DNA of 64,000 nucleotides, from NCBI GenBank assembly GCA_963422675.2, contig CAXVYS010000025.1, forward strand, positions 62,001 through 126,000. The letters run 5' to 3'. A model generated the notes under the pieces. The model was not told the origin of the DNA. It did no database searches and saw only the letters and a list, made by a program, of their open reading frames with translations. A program made the position numbers and the translations under genes. Of this stretch, positions 36,788-44,974 are shown one piece after another. Position 1 is the first letter of the stretch; each line of letters opens with the position of its first letter. Source of the DNA: UBA4416 sp963422675. GTDB lineage: Bacteria > Bacteroidota > Bacteroidia > B-17B0 > Aurantibacillaceae.

Positions 36788-37894
36788 ATGGTACACTCAA
36801 AACATATTCAAACCGCTACTCTTAATACTCATTATTTAGAAAGTGGGAATCCCTCCAAAGACCTTGTTCTGTTATTGCATGGTAATGTTTCTTCTTCTGA
36901 TTTTTTTAAACCCTTCATGGAACGTCTTAGTGATCAATACCATTATGTAGCTCCCGATATGCGTGGTTATGGCGATTCTGAAACAAAACCCGTAGATGCT
37001 ACCAAAGGATTAAAAACATTTTCGGAAGACCTCCATCATTTTTTAACGGCTGTAAATCCCGCACATAAAAAAATTCATTTACTGGGCTGGTCACTTGGCT
37101 GCGGTGTTGTTCTGCAATTTGCAACCGACTACCCAACGCATGTTGCTTCCATCACTTTAGAATCGCCGATGTCGCCATTTGGTTTTGGAGCCTCCATTAA
37201 TACCGGACTTCATTTGAAAAAAAGTGACGATGATTTTGCCGGGAGTGGTGGCGGTGCCGTTAATCCTTCTTTTATAGATAGTATCCGGACACAGGATGGA
37301 AAAATAACTTCCACTCAACCCGAAGGATTAAAGGCAAGTGCACCGTTTCATGCACGCTCCACCATGAATGGATTGTATTTTAAAATGGTAAATAACCAAA
37401 CCTTACTTCAACGCGGAATTATAGATCAGGCAACGGAAGATCTGTATACCGAATCGATGTTTAAAACAAAACTGGGTGAAGATAATTATCCGGGCAATTC
37501 AAAAGCTACCAAACATTGGCCTGGCATGGCCCCCGGAGATAAAGGGATAAATAATGCGATCTCCGCCAAATATTGTGATGCAACCGCATTTGCAACATCT
37601 CTGCTTAACATTCCTGTATTATGGATCCGTGGCGCAGATGACCTCATCGTTTCCGATCATTCTTTTTTAGACATCAATAACTTAGGTAAAATGGGTGCTA
37701 TTCCGGGTTGGCCTGGAAATGAAACCCATCCACCTCAGCCAATGGTTACGCAAATGCGTTCGCTACTGGATGAATACAACAAAAACGGAGGCACTTACAC
37801 AGAAGCTATTTTCGAGAACTGCGGGCACTCCCCACATATTGAATATGAACAAAAATTTAAAGATCTGTTTTTGGATTTTATTGGGAAAGCGTAA
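36788..37894 (+). CDS. Alpha/beta-hydrolase
   Basis: 368 residues, no signal peptide. Oxyanion HGNVSSSDFF, nucleophile Ser102 in LGWSLGCG, likely acid in RGADDLIVSD, and His in ENCGHSPHIEY complete the catalytic triad. A cap insertion (FGFGASINTGLHLKKSDDDF, then a Gly-rich turn) lengthens the protein relative to simple hydrolases. Possibly an esterase or epoxide/lactone hydrolase; substrate unknown. The SDR gene 44 bases downstream may be co-transcribed. Confidence 0.82.
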   Translation: MVHSKHIQTATLNTHYLESGNPSKDLVLLLHGNVSSSDFFKPFMERLSDQYHYVAPDMRGYGDSETKPVDATKGLKTFSEDLHHFLTAVNPAHKKIHLLGWSLGCGVVLQFATDYPTHVASITLESPMSPFGFGASINTGLHLKKSDDDFAGSGGGAVNPSFIDSIRTQDGKITSTQPEGLKASAPFHARSTMNGLYFKMVNNQTLLQRGIIDQATEDLYTESMFKTKLGEDNYPGNSKATKHWPGMAPGDKGINNAISAKYCDATAFATSLLNIPVLWIRGADDLIVSDHSFLDINNLGKMGAIPGWPGNETHPPQPMVTQMRSLLDEYNKNGGTYTEAIFENCGHSPHIEYEQKFKDLFLDFIGKA

Positions 37895-37938
37895 GAAAAA
37901 TGTTATTCCGTTAATTTTTTGTTTTTGTATATTTACGC

Positions 37939-38871
37939 ATGCAAAAAATACTGATCACAGGCTCCAATGGCTTATTAGGACAAAAACTGGTTTACAAACT
38001 TAAAGATAGAACTGATATTACCTGTATTGCTACGGCACGTGGTGAAAACCGTTTGGTAAGCACAGCAGGATATGAGTATGCTCAGCTCGATATTACTCAA
38101 TACAAAAATGTAGAAGCTGTTTTTAAAACCTATCAACCGGATGTGATCATCAATACTGCAGCTATGACCAACGTAGATGCCTGTGAAACGGATAAAGAAA
38201 ATTGCTGGTTAATGAATGTAACCTCTGTAGAAAACCAGGTTAGCGTATTGGAAGCAATGAAACAAGAGCATCCGGGCTACAATCCTCAATTCATTCATCT
38301 ATCTACCGACTTTTTATTTGATGGCACTCATGGCCCTTTAACCGAAGAAGAAGAAAGAAAACCCTTAAGCTATTATGGCGAAAGTAAACTGGCTGCAGAA
38401 AAAATTGTAGAAACATCGGGCCTTCATTGGGCAATTGCACGCACGGTATTAGTGTATGGTATTGTTGATAATATGAGCCGAAGCAATATTGTATTATGGG
38501 TAAAACAAAATTTAGAACAGGGTAAAACCATTAATGTAGTAGATGATCAGTTCAGAACACCGACGTTAGCTGAAGACCTTGCTGATGGCTGTATTTTAAT
38601 TGCAGAGAAAAAAGCAAGGGGAGTTTATAATATTTCGGGAAGTGAATTTTTAAGTATTTTAGAATTAGCGCACTTGGTTGCCGATTATTACAAACTGGAC
38701 AAGTCACTGATTAACCCTTCCAAATCGGCAGATATTAAACAACCCGCCAAACGCCCACCTGTAACGGGTTTCATTATTGATAAAGCTAAAAAAGAATTAG
38801 GATACAACCCACACACATTTGTAGAAGGAATTAAATTTCTGGAAGAGCAATTGAAAAAAATGGGAGCCTAA
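37939..38871 (+). CDS. RmlD-like SDR oxidoreductase
   Basis: 310 residues. Cofactor motif TGSNGLLGQKLV at the N-terminus, VIINTAAMTNVDACE, and active-site YYGESKLAAEKIV, all as in dTDP-4-dehydrorhamnose reductases (RmlD) and methionine adenosyltransferase beta-like proteins. Cytosolic NAD(P)-dependent enzyme; rhamnose synthesis is not supported by neighbours, so only the family is called. Confidence 0.8.
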   Translation: MQKILITGSNGLLGQKLVYKLKDRTDITCIATARGENRLVSTAGYEYAQLDITQYKNVEAVFKTYQPDVIINTAAMTNVDACETDKENCWLMNVTSVENQVSVLEAMKQEHPGYNPQFIHLSTDFLFDGTHGPLTEEEERKPLSYYGESKLAAEKIVETSGLHWAIARTVLVYGIVDNMSRSNIVLWVKQNLEQGKTINVVDDQFRTPTLAEDLADGCILIAEKKARGVYNISGSEFLSILELAHLVADYYKLDKSLINPSKSADIKQPAKRPPVTGFIIDKAKKELGYNPHTFVEGIKFLEEQLKKMGA

Positions 38872-38916
38872 AAATCTAATCGGTGCATCAGAATAATACG
38901 GAATTAAACATTTGTC

Positions 38917-38975
38917 ATTCCGAACTTGATTCGGAATCTCATTAGATGCTGAATCATTCCGGTAGCTATCGGAAT
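38917..38975. repeat. Dispersed palindromic repeat pair
   Basis: Two palindromes sit side by side after the SDR gene: ATTCCG/CGGAAT arms with a 9-base loop (38917-38937), and ATTCCGGTAGCTATCGGAAT (38956-38975). The second shares its TAGCTATCGG core with other palindromes in the window (53323-53340, 55487-55504, 58626-58643). Looks like REP-type intergenic repeats; may also act as a terminator. Confidence 0.6.
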
Positions 38976-38986
38976 CTATATGATCA

Positions 38987-39592
38987 CTACCACTTACACT
39001 TACAGCTTGGCGACATATACACCGTGGCTCTCGGCATTAATGCATTTAAGTGTTTCTGCGTTTCATCACTAATTAAAATATTGCGCAGGTCAATTACTTT
39101 AAGCGATTTTAAATTTGCCAGTGTTTCAGGATACTCGTCAAAATTATTACTCCACATATCAAGGATTTCCAGCTTTTCGAGGTTCCCTATCTGAGGTGGC
39201 AACATTGACAAATCATTTTGATTGACATTCAAATAGATGAGGTTATGCAATTTCCCTATTTCCTTAGGTAAGCTTTTTAAGCCCGTTCTACTGCATAAAA
39301 AATATTGAAGATTTGTTAGTACATCAATACTGTCCGACAACTCTGCAATTGAATTCTTACTGATATCGAGGTATTGCAGGTTCTTAAATTTTAAAATATC
39401 TCTTGGGAATGATTTTAAATGCTGTTTACGTAAAACCAGTTTAATAACTTTATCGGGATCTTTAAGCGCTTCCTGCAAATTGGTATAGGCCGTTAAAGTA
39501 TCCAGTGCCAGCGAATCCAAAAGCTGTGCCTTAGAAACCATCATGCTTAAAGAAAAAAAGATCAGGAAATAAATACGTTTAGCACCCGGCAT
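38987..39592 (-). CDS. Secreted leucine-rich-repeat protein
   Basis: 201 residues. Signal peptide (YFLIFFSLSMMVSKAQ). The mature part contains about five leucine-rich repeats of the LxxLxxLxLxxNxL type (KNLQYLDISKNSIAELSD, HNLIYLNVNQNDLSMLPPQ, EKLEILDMWSNNFDEYPE), the bacterial short form. Probably a periplasmic or surface-exposed protein-binding scaffold; ligand unknown. Ends near KCKW without a recognised sorting signal. Confidence 0.82.
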   Translation of the reverse strand: MPGAKRIYFLIFFSLSMMVSKAQLLDSLALDTLTAYTNLQEALKDPDKVIKLVLRKQHLKSFPRDILKFKNLQYLDISKNSIAELSDSIDVLTNLQYFLCSRTGLKSLPKEIGKLHNLIYLNVNQNDLSMLPPQIGNLEKLEILDMWSNNFDEYPETLANLKSLKVIDLRNILISDETQKHLNALMPRATVYMSPSCKCKW

Positions 39593-39619
39593 ATAAGTAG
39601 CATTTTAATATTAAACAAT

Positions 39620-40543
39620 CTAAAGCGTTGCGCAGGCTATTTTATCATTTGCCAAAGCACTCTTTAGTTCCTCTAAATTAGCAAATTTTTCTTCATTTCT
39701 GATCCATTTAACAAATTCCACCTTTATATCATGGCCATAAATGTCTTCATTAAATTCAAAAATGTTTACCTCTATTTTTATTGCATTATCCGTATCGGTG
39801 GTGGGATTTACCCCAACGTTTAACATCCCTTTGTACCGTTTATCATCTACAACTACATTAACGGCATACACCCCTATTTTAGGAATGAGTTTATCCTGGT
39901 CTTCCACAAAAATATTAGCGGTTGGGTAGCCAATGGTTCTTCCTAATTGCTTGCCTTTTACTACAACACCTGTTACAAAAAACGGGTAGCCTAAAAAATC
40001 GTTGGCCGTTTGGATATCTCCTTCTTCAATGGCTTTACGAATGCGTGTACTGCTAATATTTAACTGATTTATTTCCTGCGCCGGAATTTCCTCTACCACA
40101 AAATGATAGGTACCACTTAGTTCTTTTAACGTATCGATGCTTCCTTCGCGGTTGCTTCCAAAGCGGTGATCGTAGCCTATTACCAGCGTTTTTGTTTTTA
40201 ATCCTTTTACAATAATATCAGAGATATACTCTGTAGCATGCATTTGTGAAAACGCTTTTGTAAAAGGAAAAACCAATACGTGATCAATTCCAAACTGTTT
40301 TAATAACTCACACTTTTCTTTAGTTGTGGTTATTAATTTTAAATCGGTTTGTAAAGGAAATAATACTTTACGGGGATGAGGATCAAATGTAAATAAAATG
40401 GTTTCGCCCCCTTGTTTTTGTTTAAGATCAACCAGGCGTTTGATAATCTTTTGATGCCCCAGATGTACCCCATCAAATGTGCCAATAGTAACAATGGAGT
40501 TTGATACGCTTTGTAGTTCGGATATATGAGTATAAATGTGCAC
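39620..40543 (-). CDS. ribF: Bifunctional riboflavin kinase / FAD synthetase
   Basis: 307 residues, cytosolic. N-terminal FAD synthetase (nucleotidyltransferase) with GTFDGVHLGHQKII and the ISSTRIRKAIEEGD motif, C-terminal riboflavin kinase with GYPTANIFVED and GVYAVNVVV. It makes FMN then FAD from riboflavin; relevant because a flavinylation system (apbE/DUF2271) lies at 60.2-62.2 kb. Minus strand, 27 bases from the LRR gene. Confidence 0.92.
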   Translation of the reverse strand: MHIYTHISELQSVSNSIVTIGTFDGVHLGHQKIIKRLVDLKQKQGGETILFTFDPHPRKVLFPLQTDLKLITTTKEKCELLKQFGIDHVLVFPFTKAFSQMHATEYISDIIVKGLKTKTLVIGYDHRFGSNREGSIDTLKELSGTYHFVVEEIPAQEINQLNISSTRIRKAIEEGDIQTANDFLGYPFFVTGVVVKGKQLGRTIGYPTANIFVEDQDKLIPKIGVYAVNVVVDDKRYKGMLNVGVNPTTDTDNAIKIEVNIFEFNEDIYGHDIKVEFVKWIRNEEKFANLEELKSALANDKIACATL

Positions 40544-40569
40544 TAAATAAGAGGCGTAAAGATATGAAA

Positions 40570-41727
40570 TTAGAACACTTTTACACTACCATTTTTTATA
40601 ATGTAATCTACCCCGTTAATATTGAATTTTTTGCCGGTAGTTTGCATCATCAAATTGGTAATATCCTGCTCAATGGTATGCACCGATCCCTTTGTTTTAT
40701 AGGCAATATTCAAATAATCCTCATTAATTTCCATTCCCTCATATACACCGCATAATATCACATGCACCGGAACTTTTACACGTGCCAGCATTTTTATATC
40801 CCTTGCTTTTGCCCAGTTATCGGCAATCAACACCACATCCTCTACCTTCCCGCTTTTATTGAGACCATATATAATCGCTTCCACCACATTTTCGGGGGCA
40901 TCTCCCCCCTGCCCTTTCTTAATGGTTAATTCCATGGTAGTAATTAATTCTTCCATGTTTTTAGCCCTGCAATGGTATACTCCCCCCGTAGCACCAATCT
41001 TTTTTTGATCATCGGCTTTCTTATCCCCATCATTAAAAAACACAAAATGCTGACTTAAAGTATCTTTTAAAAAATGAAGTTTCAACCAGGTACTTACCTG
41101 TTGCCCGTATGGGTACATACTCCCTGTTAAATCAGCCACAATCAGCTTATTTCTCCACTCCTTATTTCTTTTTAAAACATTAAATACCACCTGGTTTGCG
41201 GTATCGGCTATATTTGGTTGTATATCCGTATCACTATCTGTCGTGCGGCTTTCAAAAGAAAAATTTCCTTTTTTATCATACACTTTATAATAGCCGTTTA
41301 AATTCCCTTTCTTATAATTCCCTTCTGCTTTAATGTTTCCGTTAGGGTAATAAGAGAGCTCCAAGCCCTCTTTAATTCCTGCTTTAAACGTTTCAAAAAA
41401 GTCTTTCTTACATTTTTTAGAATAATAGATACTTGGCCCGTCCAGTACACCATCCTTGTAATACGACTCCTGTTCAACACAATCGGGCTCATCAAACCAC
41501 TTAATTTCAAGGCCCTGTTTTTTCCCGTTCTTATAAATCACTTCTTCTTTGAGATCGCCGTTAGGCCAGAATTGCTTCCACACACCCTGCATTAAACTAT
41601 CCTTATCCATCACATTTATGGTATCGTTTTCGTAAACTTTATAGCTCATGAGGGATTGCGCCACAGAGGTTAAATTAAAACCTATAGCACATATAACCAA
41701 AACGGATATGAAAAGAAGCTTTTTCAA
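40570..41727 (-). CDS. YwqK-type MORN-repeat protein fused to a VWA domain
   Basis: 385 residues, signal peptide (LLFISVLVICAIGFNL, ending SVAQ). Residues about 30-170 hold YwqK/MORN-like repeats (GVWKQFWPNGDLKEEVIYKNGKK, SYYPNGNIKAEGNYKKGNLNG). Residues about 195-385 form a von Willebrand A-like domain with a MIDAS-type DLTGSM and AIIYGLNKSGKVEDVVLIADN. The join of secreted MORN-like repeats to a VWA domain in one protein is unusual. Periplasmic or surface role, metal-dependent binding, is inference. Confidence 0.78.
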   Translation of the reverse strand: MKKLLFISVLVICAIGFNLTSVAQSLMSYKVYENDTINVMDKDSLMQGVWKQFWPNGDLKEEVIYKNGKKQGLEIKWFDEPDCVEQESYYKDGVLDGPSIYYSKKCKKDFFETFKAGIKEGLELSYYPNGNIKAEGNYKKGNLNGYYKVYDKKGNFSFESRTTDSDTDIQPNIADTANQVVFNVLKRNKEWRNKLIVADLTGSMYPYGQQVSTWLKLHFLKDTLSQHFVFFNDGDKKADDQKKIGATGGVYHCRAKNMEELITTMELTIKKGQGGDAPENVVEAIIYGLNKSGKVEDVVLIADNWAKARDIKMLARVKVPVHVILCGVYEGMEINEDYLNIAYKTKGSVHTIEQDITNLMMQTTGKKFNINGVDYIIKNGSVKVF

Positions 41728-41768
41728 TACCTAAAATTGATTAAATTTGTGGTTATTATCAAATTATT

Positions 41769-42794
41769 ATGCTAGAAAAAATAAACAATCTGTTATTAGA
41801 AGTTGAAGAGTTTGCAGCGCAAAGCAAAGAACAGGTAGAAGAATACCGTATTAAGTGGCTTAGCAAGAAAGGTGAAATAACATCGTTGTTTGAAGATTTT
41901 AAAGCTGTGGGGCCTGATATCAAGCGTGAAATGGGGCAAAAACTGAATGAGCTTAGAAATAAAGCACAAGATAAAATAAATGAATTAAAGGAGAAATATG
42001 AAACGGTTTCTGACAAAGGAACAGCTAAAAATATGGACCTTACGACGCCATCAGATCCTACTCTACAGTTGGGTTCCCGTCATCCCTTATCCCTGGTAAA
42101 AAATCAGATCATTGATGTGTTTGCCCGTATTGGATTTACAGTGAGCGATGGTCGTGAGATTGAAGATGACTGGCATAATTTTACCGCTTTAAATACTCCC
42201 GAAAATCACCCTGCGCGCGATATGCAGGATACATTTTATGTGGAACTAAATCCTGAAATGGTATTACGTACACAAACCTCGTCGGTTCAGGTACATATTA
42301 TGGAAAATCAAAAACCTCCCATCAGAACTATTTCTCCGGGTAGGGTTTACCGTAACGAAGCCATTAGTGCCCGTGCACATTGCCAGTTCCACCAGATAGA
42401 AGGATTATATATTGATGAAAAAGTATCGTTTGCCGATTTAAAACAAACCTTAAATTTCTTTGCCAAAGAATTATTTGGTACAGAAACCAAAATACGAATG
42501 CGTCCCAGCTATTTTCCGTTTACAGAGCCAAGTGCAGAAGTAGATATTAGCTGTACCATTTGCAAAGGTGTAGGCTGTAATGTATGTAAATATACCGGCT
42601 GGGTAGAAATTTTAGGCTGTGGGATGGTTGATCCGCAGGTATTGGAAAATTGTGGTATCGACAGTAAAAAATATTCGGGCTTTGCTTTTGGAATGGGTAT
42701 TGAACGTATTACCATGTTAAAATACAGGGTAAAAGATCTGCGTTTATTTTTTGAGAATGATGTCCGTTTCTTAAAACAATTTTCGGGAGAATAA
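41769..42794 (+). CDS. pheS: Phenylalanyl-tRNA synthetase alpha subunit
   Basis: 341 residues. N-terminal helical domain, then the class II core: motif 2 region FHQIEGLYIDEKVS, conserved TEPSAEVD, cysteine-containing CTICKGVGCNVCKYTGWVE loop normal for this subunit, and motif 3 GFAFGMGIERIT. Charges tRNA-Phe together with PheT, which is not in the window. A small TPR gene follows immediately. Confidence 0.95.
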   Translation: MLEKINNLLLEVEEFAAQSKEQVEEYRIKWLSKKGEITSLFEDFKAVGPDIKREMGQKLNELRNKAQDKINELKEKYETVSDKGTAKNMDLTTPSDPTLQLGSRHPLSLVKNQIIDVFARIGFTVSDGREIEDDWHNFTALNTPENHPARDMQDTFYVELNPEMVLRTQTSSVQVHIMENQKPPIRTISPGRVYRNEAISARAHCQFHQIEGLYIDEKVSFADLKQTLNFFAKELFGTETKIRMRPSYFPFTEPSAEVDISCTICKGVGCNVCKYTGWVEILGCGMVDPQVLENCGIDSKKYSGFAFGMGIERITMLKYRVKDLRLFFENDVRFLKQFSGE

Positions 42795-42795
42795 T

Positions 42796-43116
42796 ATGGA
42801 ACGATCTCCCCGAAAAGAACTGATTTTTGATATGTTATTAAAGGAACCTAATGATGTTTTTTTAAATTATGCATTGGCGATGGAACATATTGCCGACTCT
42901 GATTTTAAAAGTGCCGATGAACAACTCCGAAAAACATTAAGTATCAATCCTGAGTACCTGCCTTGCTTCTATCAGCTTGGCCAAATCAACGAAAAGTTAG
43001 AAGATACCGAAACGGCCATTTCTTTTTACAAACAAGGCCTTGAACTGGCTAAAAAGCAAGGCAATACAAAAGCTATGGGCGAATTAAATGAAGCCCTTTG
43101 GATGCTGGAGGATTAA
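42796..43116 (+). CDS. Small tetratricopeptide-repeat protein
   Basis: 106 residues with one to two TPR motifs (NYALAMEHIADSDFKSADEQL, YLPCFYQLGQINEKLEDTETA). No signal peptide. Its start lies 1 base after pheS, so it is co-transcribed with it; likely a protein-interaction adaptor of unknown partner. Confidence 0.82.
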   Translation: MERSPRKELIFDMLLKEPNDVFLNYALAMEHIADSDFKSADEQLRKTLSINPEYLPCFYQLGQINEKLEDTETAISFYKQGLELAKKQGNTKAMGELNEALWMLED

Positions 43117-43121
43117 AAAAT

Positions 43122-44768
43122 TTAATTCCTTACAACCTCTGTCTCAAACCTTGCTACATTCCCTGCTTTATCTGTTACTTCTGCTTTAATTGTGAGGATA
43201 CCTATTGTCACAGTATCATCAAAATAACAGATCATGGTTGCCGATTTAGCATCATATTCTGCTATTTGCCATATACCGTTTACATAAACAGCATAATCTG
43301 CAATGCCACTTAAATTGTCTGATATTTTAAACCGGATATCATTTTTCAGAGTTGTTTTTCCGGTTTTAGAAAGTGTTGAGATGATCTGTGGAGCAATGGT
43401 ATCATAGGATATAGTAAAGGCTCCAAAGTATTTACTTTCTGTGGTAAACCAACCATTTTCATATTTTCCTGTTAAACAATTGTCTTCATTAAGAGCCACC
43501 ATTTTGTCTTTTTCCCGGATCAACGGCTCTTTTACGTTCATCGAAACAGTAAAAGGCTTTAACAATAATTCCTCTTTATTACCCACACAGGTTTTACCCA
43601 ACTTATTAATGTAGGCTGCAACGTAGCAGGATCGTATTAAAGAGCCTGCATCAATTTTAAATCCTATGGCCTCTTTTCTAACTTTGCACTCCTTATTACA
43701 CCAGGCATTATACATGTTAGCGTCCGCCTTATAGCCTGTAATATGCTTTGCTTTCACATAAAATATACAGTTTGTTTCATTCCCTTTTTCGTCGCTTAAT
43801 ATCAATTCCAATGTATGCACGAGCGTATCTTTTAATTCTATTCTGCCACGGTTAACTACTTTTTTATAGATGCCTATATCAAAACACGTGGGCAAAAAAC
43901 ATTTCTGGTATTTAATTCCACCGGCTTTTTCACTGAAAAAATTAACGTAGCGGGCATTATCAAAACTGATTCCGTTTAACTGATGGTGATACATCAATTG
44001 ATCGTCGAGTTTCAATTTTGCCTCGTACACATTGTTTTTACTGGAGGTTCCGTTCGCCTGGTCGTAGCCAGAGAAAGCAAGGGCAAACGTATTCTGATCC
44101 AGTAAAAAGGTATTTTTAGCAACACTTAAGTGATGTGTTTTAACATTAAGAGCCGAGACCTGTTGCAACGTTACATCGTTTGTATCGTTGGTATTATAAA
44201 TAGCAAGGTGGGTAAGCGTTGGTTTCACATCATCTTTTACATCATAAAATAATAAGGGATTAACAGGTATTTCTGTTTTTTCTTCTCTTATCTCAAAATG
44301 CAAATGAGGCCCCGTTGAACTGCCTGAATTACCTGTATATCCTATGATTTCCCCTTTCTCAATTTTTAATTCTTCGGGGTTCGGAAACAATTCTATTTCA
44401 TTTTTTTTCTGTTCACGCTGTTTCTGTTTTACGTAACTATCTATTTTGGGAGCATACTTTTTTTGATGCGCATACACCGTTACGTAACCGTTAGAATGGG
44501 TTATATACAGTACTTTTCCGTAACCACCACTACTTATTTTTATGCGGCTCACGTACCCTGCACCTACACTTTTTATAGGGAGGTTTTGTACAGGATCTGT
44601 TCTGAAATCAATCCCCGCATGAAAATGATTTGGCCTTAACTCCCCGTAATTACCGGTTACTATCGGGTTATTTTCTAAAGGATACGCAAAGCCCGAACCG
44701 TTATACTGCCCATATATACTGGTGTTCAGAAATAAAAAAAACAAAATACCTGATCTGAAATGTTGCAT
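43122..44768 (-). CDS. M23-family peptidoglycan endopeptidase
   Basis: 548 residues from ATG 44768 (a longer frame starts at 44804 but the signal peptide begins at MQHFRSGILFFLFLN). Active-site His and Asp in HFHAGIDFRTD and His in GPHLHFEIREE give the zinc-binding M23 layout at the N-terminus (about 40-150). A long C-terminal part with several Ig-like beta regions follows (SLIRSCYVAAYINKLGK, ITDNLSG-like, VTDKAGN). Periplasmic hydrolase of peptidoglycan peptides, probably for cell growth or division; convergent with the TPR gene. Confidence 0.87.
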   Translation of the reverse strand: MQHFRSGILFFLFLNTSIYGQYNGSGFAYPLENNPIVTGNYGELRPNHFHAGIDFRTDPVQNLPIKSVGAGYVSRIKISSGGYGKVLYITHSNGYVTVYAHQKKYAPKIDSYVKQKQREQKKNEIELFPNPEELKIEKGEIIGYTGNSGSSTGPHLHFEIREEKTEIPVNPLLFYDVKDDVKPTLTHLAIYNTNDTNDVTLQQVSALNVKTHHLSVAKNTFLLDQNTFALAFSGYDQANGTSSKNNVYEAKLKLDDQLMYHHQLNGISFDNARYVNFFSEKAGGIKYQKCFLPTCFDIGIYKKVVNRGRIELKDTLVHTLELILSDEKGNETNCIFYVKAKHITGYKADANMYNAWCNKECKVRKEAIGFKIDAGSLIRSCYVAAYINKLGKTCVGNKEELLLKPFTVSMNVKEPLIREKDKMVALNEDNCLTGKYENGWFTTESKYFGAFTISYDTIAPQIISTLSKTGKTTLKNDIRFKISDNLSGIADYAVYVNGIWQIAEYDAKSATMICYFDDTVTIGILTIKAEVTDKAGNVARFETEVVRN

Positions 44769-44974
44769 TATGGCTGTATTAAATCTATGTAACTTAATTA
44801 ACATAGCATTGTTGATGTAAAGTTAAGTGCCTGAGTAAAATGAGTTTATCTATACTTTAATTTTAACGAACAACAAACTGTTTATTGTTGTGATTCAATA
44901 CGTATGCTTAAACGCATAAATTTTTCCAATAAAACGTAGTGATATCAAGACAATAAACAAAATGACACACAACC

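Noticed and set aside
36591..36825. Short plus-strand frames between the UbiA-like and hydrolase genes
   Set aside because: They overlap both neighbours in other phases and read as unstructured sequence.
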